Shown: positions 42,657-46,666 of the stretch, piece by piece
How the letters are laid out: every line of letters begins with the position of its first letter
Position numbering within the stretch: position 1 is the stretch's first letter
Assembly (NCBI GenBank): GCA_017416345.1
Contig: JAFQCR010000010.1
Location: 1-46,666 of the forward strand
Direction of reading: 5' to 3'
From: Clostridia bacterium
GTDB lineage: Bacteria > Bacillota > Clostridia > Oscillospirales > Acutalibacteraceae
DNA length: 46,666 nt
Translations under genes and position numbers: made by a program
The notes under the pieces: generated by a model
Told to the model about the DNA's origin: nothing
The model's input: only the letters and a program-made list of their open reading frames with translations
Database searches by the model: none

Positions 42657-45056
42657 TTATTCTGTAGGGTAGTACGGATCGCCCCAATAGGGCACCACCT
42701 GCTGACCGTTGTCGAAGATCAAATGCAGGCGGCCGTCCTTGACCGAGACCTCGTACATTATCGGACTGTTTCCATTGGGCTCTATGCAATGCACCGTCAG
42801 CTTTCCGCCCACGACCGCAAACGTAATATCGTCGCTGAAGTTACCCGGCATAAAGATGCGGGAATATTCACTTTTGGCCGAAACCGCCCTTAACATAACG
42901 GTGTAAACTCCGGATGTCGGCCCGGGGGTAAGGGTGCATTTTTCCTTTAACCCATCCCCGTCAACATCAAAATCTATCGAATCGTAGCAAGGAAACTCGA
43001 ATCCCGTCGATTCGCCAACGATCGGCTCAAACATTGCACCGTCGGGTACGGGGCTTTGCTCGGCACCGTTTTGGCTGTATTTGTATTTCGGAATGGGTGA
43101 CGATTCGTTTGCCAAAAACTTATATCGGTCGCCCACCGCTTCAAAAACGTAGGTGTTAAGTCCGTCGGAGGTCGAAAGCGTCAGCCTTCCGTCCTGCAGC
43201 TTGTAATTTCCCACTGCAATATAGCTGCTGTAGCCCGACCAGCTGAAATTGAATATCTGCAGTCCCGATGTCAAGCGCAAGGTGGGTCGCACGGGGTCGG
43301 GAGACGACAGAAAGCCGTAGACCGCCGTGCTGATCTTGGTGATGCTTTCAGGGTCGTCGGCACCGCCGAAGCTCGAAAGCGTGTCATCGTGCCAGAAGAT
43401 TTCGTGCAGTTCAACGTAATATTCGTCGTTTATTTCGTAGCTGTAGCTCGACAGCGGGTGTTTGTAAGCGATAAGGAACATATCGTTGGTCGGCAGCGAA
43501 TAGGTCGAAAGTATCAGCCGCATTTCCTGAATGGTGGCAGGCTTTAAGCCCTGCTTTTGCTCATCGGTCTTATTAAAATTGGTGCCTGCCATAAGTCCGC
43601 ATTGGTAGTTGGAGCTTGACATCTGCCAGATGTATACCTCAAGCCCCTTGTCGGTCGGCAGGTCAAAATATTCGGGGAATTTTTCACGTAAAGCGGAAAG
43701 CTTATCAAACCGTTCATCCTCAACGGTTTTGATGTCCATAAACAGCTTTTGTGCCTTTTCGGGGTCAAAGACCTTATAGCTGAAGGTCGGCTTGACGCCG
43801 TCGTTTATCCAGACCTCTGAAAACTCGGAGCTGAAGCAGATATAAAAGCCCTCGATCCTTGATGAAATGCTCTTTATATCGGACTTTCTTTGCAGGACAA
43901 TAACATTTTGGGCGTCCCTGTCCTCGCTTCGGCTTTGGGATACCGGCTTAGCCGACACCTTGAGGTCGGCGATCTTGCTTAAGATCGAGGTATCTGTCTC
44001 CGGTGCCGGCAAATACGTACTCAAAGCAGGAGAATACGTGCCCCCACGGCCGACGTACACGTTGACCGTGTTTTCTATTGTGCGGTCAAGGTTCAGATGC
44101 TCGATGCTTTTCAATCTGACCGTCTTGGGATCGGTCAAAAAGCAGACACCAAGTACGCAGGACAGAAGAACACAAGTGACGATGACCCAAAAGGCAGGTC
44201 GCTTGTAGTTTAGCACCGCCTTTATTCTCGACTTAACTCCGACCTCACCGAAGGCCAGCGGGCAGGCTGCAATGCTTCGCCTTTTTATACTGCAGTTTAT
44301 CAGCGCCGTGGAGTACGGCTTTTTGACGTCAAGCCCCATCTGCTTTATGACCTTTTCGTCGCAGGCAAGCTCGATATCACGGCACAAAAGCACGTATGCC
44401 ACCCACAAAAGCGGATTGAACCAGTAGACCGAAAGCAGTAAAAACGACAGCGGCTTTATAAGGTGGTCGTGCCTTTTGAGATGTGCCGTTTCGTGTGCTA
44501 AAACATACTCTGTATCGGCCTTACTTATACTGCTCGGCAGGTATATTTTAGGTCGGATGACCCCTAAAATAAACGGGGTGTCCACACGGTCGCAGAGGTA
44601 GACGTTGTCTTTAAAATGAACCGCCTCCCCTACCCTGCGGCGGATCTTCAGAAAGCTTATGGCGGTGTAGATAAGCATTGCGGCAACGCCCACAAGCCAC
44701 ACGACAGTTGCCACAAAAACGACCACCTGCATCGGATTGACCGAGTCGCCGGGGTTAGGCGCAAGACCGTCCGAGATGACGGGATTGACCGTCGAATTGA
44801 AGATGTCAACTCCGCTGTTTATCTGCGGCGTGTCGGTCGTTGTGATGCTTTGCGGCACGGTTTCGGCGCTGGGGATGAGGCTGAAAATGCTTTCAAACGA
44901 CCACGGCACCAAAAGCCGCAGACCAACCAAGCCCCACAAAGCTACCGTCAACGCCTTGGGTGCTTTTTTGAATACAAACCGCACCAAAATGACCGCCAAA
45001 GCAAGCCAGCCTGCGGTAATGCTCATATTAAGGACTTTGAGAAAAACAGCCTCCAT
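42657..45056 (-). CDS. BlaR1/MecR1-type M56 sensor metalloprotease (mirror copy)
   Basis: Exact copy of 1611..4010: 799 residues, HETAH zinc motif, several membrane segments and a large outer part without a recognisable penicillin-binding domain. Confidence 0.89.
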   Translation of the reverse strand: MEAVFLKVLNMSITAGWLALAVILVRFVFKKAPKALTVALWGLVGLRLLVPWSFESIFSLIPSAETVPQSITTTDTPQINSGVDIFNSTVNPVISDGLAPNPGDSVNPMQVVVFVATVVWLVGVAAMLIYTAISFLKIRRRVGEAVHFKDNVYLCDRVDTPFILGVIRPKIYLPSSISKADTEYVLAHETAHLKRHDHLIKPLSFLLLSVYWFNPLLWVAYVLLCRDIELACDEKVIKQMGLDVKKPYSTALINCSIKRRSIAACPLAFGEVGVKSRIKAVLNYKRPAFWVIVTCVLLSCVLGVCFLTDPKTVRLKSIEHLNLDRTIENTVNVYVGRGGTYSPALSTYLPAPETDTSILSKIADLKVSAKPVSQSRSEDRDAQNVIVLQRKSDIKSISSRIEGFYICFSSEFSEVWINDGVKPTFSYKVFDPEKAQKLFMDIKTVEDERFDKLSALREKFPEYFDLPTDKGLEVYIWQMSSSNYQCGLMAGTNFNKTDEQKQGLKPATIQEMRLILSTYSLPTNDMFLIAYKHPLSSYSYEINDEYYVELHEIFWHDDTLSSFGGADDPESITKISTAVYGFLSSPDPVRPTLRLTSGLQIFNFSWSGYSSYIAVGNYKLQDGRLTLSTSDGLNTYVFEAVGDRYKFLANESSPIPKYKYSQNGAEQSPVPDGAMFEPIVGESTGFEFPCYDSIDFDVDGDGLKEKCTLTPGPTSGVYTVMLRAVSAKSEYSRIFMPGNFSDDITFAVVGGKLTVHCIEPNGNSPIMYEVSVKDGRLHLIFDNGQQVVPYWGDPYYPTE

Positions 45057-45421
45057 TACTCGTCCTCCTCATATTCGGCCACCATTTTCCGAAGCTCCTT
45101 TACCTCCTCGGGGGTGAGGCTTTTGCGTGCCGTGAAGGCCGCCAGAAACGCCGGCAACGAGCCCGAAAACGTTTCGTCGACAAACTTTTCGCTCTGCATT
45201 GAGAAAAATTCCTCACGGGAAATAAGCGAGGTCACGGTGCCTTTAACATTTTGGAAAATCCCCTTGTCGCAAAGGCGTTTTAAAACGGTATATGATGTGG
45301 TCTTCTTCCATTGAAGCTCCTTTTCGGCAAGCCGTGCCAGCTCGGCCGACGGCAACGGCTCATTTTGCCAGATGATCTCGGCAAAGCGGGTCTCGATAGC
45401 GCCCATCTGCATCTCACTCAT
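45056..45421 (-). CDS. BlaI/MecI/CopY family transcriptional repressor (mirror copy)
   Basis: Exact copy of 1246..1611: 121-residue winged-helix repressor, coupled to the sensor gene by TAATG. Confidence 0.92.
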   Translation of the reverse strand: MSEMQMGAIETRFAEIIWQNEPLPSAELARLAEKELQWKKTTSYTVLKRLCDKGIFQNVKGTVTSLISREEFFSMQSEKFVDETFSGSLPAFLAAFTARKSLTPEEVKELRKMVAEYEEDE

Positions 45422-45442
45422 ATATTTTCCTCCCGAAATTTA

Positions 45443-45495
45443 TTCTACATCGTGTAGTACAATTGTATTCTACAATATGTAGAACAGTTTGTCAA
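45443..45495 (-). promoter_or_regulatory. Promoter with two BlaI-type dyad operators (mirror copy)
   Basis: Mirror of 1172..1224: TTGACA-17-TAGAAT with dyads at 45468..45484 and 45443..45459. Confidence 0.86.
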
Positions 45496-45524
45496 GAGTA
45501 TTTTCAAATTTTTTTCGCAACAGC

Positions 45525-45558
45525 AAAAAAGCAAAACCCCCGGTTCGACCGGGGGTTT
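45525..45558 (-). terminator. Terminator after the terminal GH16 gene (mirror copy)
   Basis: Mirror of 1109..1142, GC-rich 9-base stem with CGA-type loop. Confidence 0.88.
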
Positions 45559-45568
45559 ATTTCCACGT

Positions 45569-45643
45569 CTAAAGACACCAATTATAATGCTTTCTGACAA
45601 TGTGAAACACGTTGATAGCAATTCCGTTTACCGTTGAAGCCAT
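45569..45643 (-). pseudogene. 24-codon remnant of a second GH16-type gene (mirror copy)
   Basis: Mirror of 1024..1098; its first 21 codons resemble the start of the 404-residue GH16 gene. Confidence 0.58.
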
Positions 45644-45655
45644 AATAAGCGCCTC

Positions 45656-46666
45656 TTATTTATAGAATACCATTCTCTGAATATTATCATCAAGCTGATA
45701 AACATAAACCCAATCAACAAGATAAACTGCGTTATTCTCCCAAACCTCCTGACTTGCGGTCAGAGGATCACCCTCACAGCTTTCAAAGCCAACCGCCATT
45801 GAAATGCAGATGTTCATCAATTTGCCAAAGCACCAGGAATCGGTCTCCTTGTCACCCATCGTGTATTTGAAATAGGGCACGCCATCGCAGGTTGCCCATG
45901 CAACCTCGGGAGTCCAGAGCATTCCAAAGGTGTGGAAATCATCGTTGAATCTCTTGCCGTCGGGGCAGGTCTTTTTCTTATCGGGGTATTTTCCGCCGTC
46001 AAGTGAGGTGTGGGTAACGCCATACTGCTCGGCCTCCTCGCCCGGCCAGGTGTGAAGATTAAAAGCAAAAGACTTTGAGTTGCCAAAGCATTCAGCTATA
46101 TCGATTTCGGGACGCGAAGAGCCTGAATGGTCACTGGAACGGAGCCACAAAGCCGTCCAGAAACCGGGGCCATCAGGGATTCTTGCGCTATATTCAATAT
46201 ATCCATAGGTGAAATCCATCTGATTCTGCGAACGGAGGAAGCCACCGTAGTATGTGTTGGTATCATAGTCGAAATAGGGGTGGATCTGGAACAAGCCGTC
46301 GGCAACAAAAACCCTTGAAGGGTCGGTTGAACGGGTGGCTTTATAACCGTTTTTACCGGTTGAACCCTCGGTGGTCAGCTTCCACTTATTGGTGTCAAGG
46401 CCGTTGGCGTTGACATTTTCCCCCGTAATATCATCAAAATCATCCCAGAATTTCGGAGTGTAGTAGGTGCTCGTGTCATAAGAAGCAACGGTTGCCGAAT
46501 ACGATCCCTCAAAGCTGTCGGCATCGGTCAGAGCTGTTGTACTACCGAGCTTTTTGGCAAGCTCCGAAACGGCAATGGTGGTGGCCTGATGTGAGCCGCC
46601 GTTGATGTATATCTTCTTGCCCGAAACGGTGACCTTGTACTCGTCACGGCTTTCGATCTTGGTCAC
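45656..46666 (-). CDS. GH16 family endo-beta-glucanase, 5' end missing (mirror copy)
   Basis: Exact copy of 1..1011: 336 C-terminal residues with catalytic E187, D189 and E192, cut by the window edge at the same codon as the left copy. Confidence 0.91.
   Translation of the reverse strand: MTKIESRDEYKVTVSGKKIYINGGSHQATTIAVSELAKKLGSTTALTDADSFEGSYSATVASYDTSTYYTPKFWDDFDDITGENVNANGLDTNKWKLTTEGSTGKNGYKATRSTDPSRVFVADGLFQIHPYFDYDTNTYYGGFLRSQNQMDFTYGYIEYSARIPDGPGFWTALWLRSSDHSGSSRPEIDIAECFGNSKSFAFNLHTWPGEEAEQYGVTHTSLDGGKYPDKKKTCPDGKRFNDDFHTFGMLWTPEVAWATCDGVPYFKYTMGDKETDSWCFGKLMNICISMAVGFESCEGDPLTASQEVWENNAVYLVDWVYVYQLDDNIQRMVFYK

Larger units (their letters stand above)
23334..46666 (-). repeat. Right arm of a window-wide perfect inverted repeat
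   Basis: This is the mirror copy of 1..23333. It adds no new gene content. The most economical reading is an artefactual fold-back at the central terminator hairpin, so features in this arm should not be counted as second genomic copies without independent support. Confidence 0.97.

Noticed and set aside
1-46666. Composite transposon, phage replicative form or linear plasmid with hairpin ends as the cause of the inverted arms
   Set aside because: There are no transposase, integrase, replication, telomere-resolvase or structural phage genes and no terminal insertion sequences. The arms carry zapA, htpG, citrate synthase and trkAH.

Overview
The window is an exact inverted duplication. Base x on one strand equals base 46667-x on the other, so 1..23333 and 23334..46666 are reverse complements with no spacer. 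I confirmed this at the ends, at the centre, at every gene boundary and in many stretches between, but not base by base. The pivot is the loop of a rho-independent terminator (23313..23354). Both outer ends stop at the same codon of a GH16 gene that has close paralogues nearby. The content is ordinary chromosomal genes with no transposase, phage or replication gene. A fold-back of assembly, library or read at a hairpin is therefore much likelier than a real 46.7 kb palindrome. Treat the window as about 23.3 kb of unique sequence seen twice.

Organism: a low-to-mid GC, spore-forming Firmicute of the class Clostridia, plausibly an uncultured gut-type lineage. The support is a sporulation sigma-K gene, a BlaI/BlaR1 pair, Gram-positive style lipoprotein export, strong AGGAGG-type ribosome sites, TTG starts and typical sigma-A promoters. 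This is inference; there is no rRNA gene.

Layout of the left arm (the right arm mirrors it). 1..1098: end of a GH16 glucanase gene followed by a 24-codon remnant of a second GH16 gene. 1172..4010: BlaI/MecI-type repressor and BlaR1-type M56 sensor protease behind a promoter with two dyad operators. 4066..7068: on the minus strand, a GH16 lipoprotein followed by a GH16 protein without a signal peptide. 7314..8981: a divergent GH78-type alpha-L-rhamnosidase. Together these form a polysaccharide-use locus: extracellular beta-glucan cleavage at the membrane and intracellular removal of rhamnose. 9112..13699: zapA, a U32 (RlhA-like) protein, htpG and a small membrane protein, probably one operon. 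13844..15205: citrate synthase, alone with its own promoter and terminator. 15315..18132: trkA-trkH potassium uptake operon. 18177..18863: sigK on the minus strand. 18987..20953: an ECF sigma factor and a translationally coupled single-pass membrane protein, probably its regulator, on the minus strand. 21130..23307: a metallophosphoesterase-PHP fusion protein, divergent from the ECF operon.

No tRNA, rRNA, CRISPR array, insertion sequence or attachment site was seen. No gene-free stretch exceeds 300 bases. The largest gaps, 7069..7313 and 1099..1245, hold promoters, operators and a terminator.
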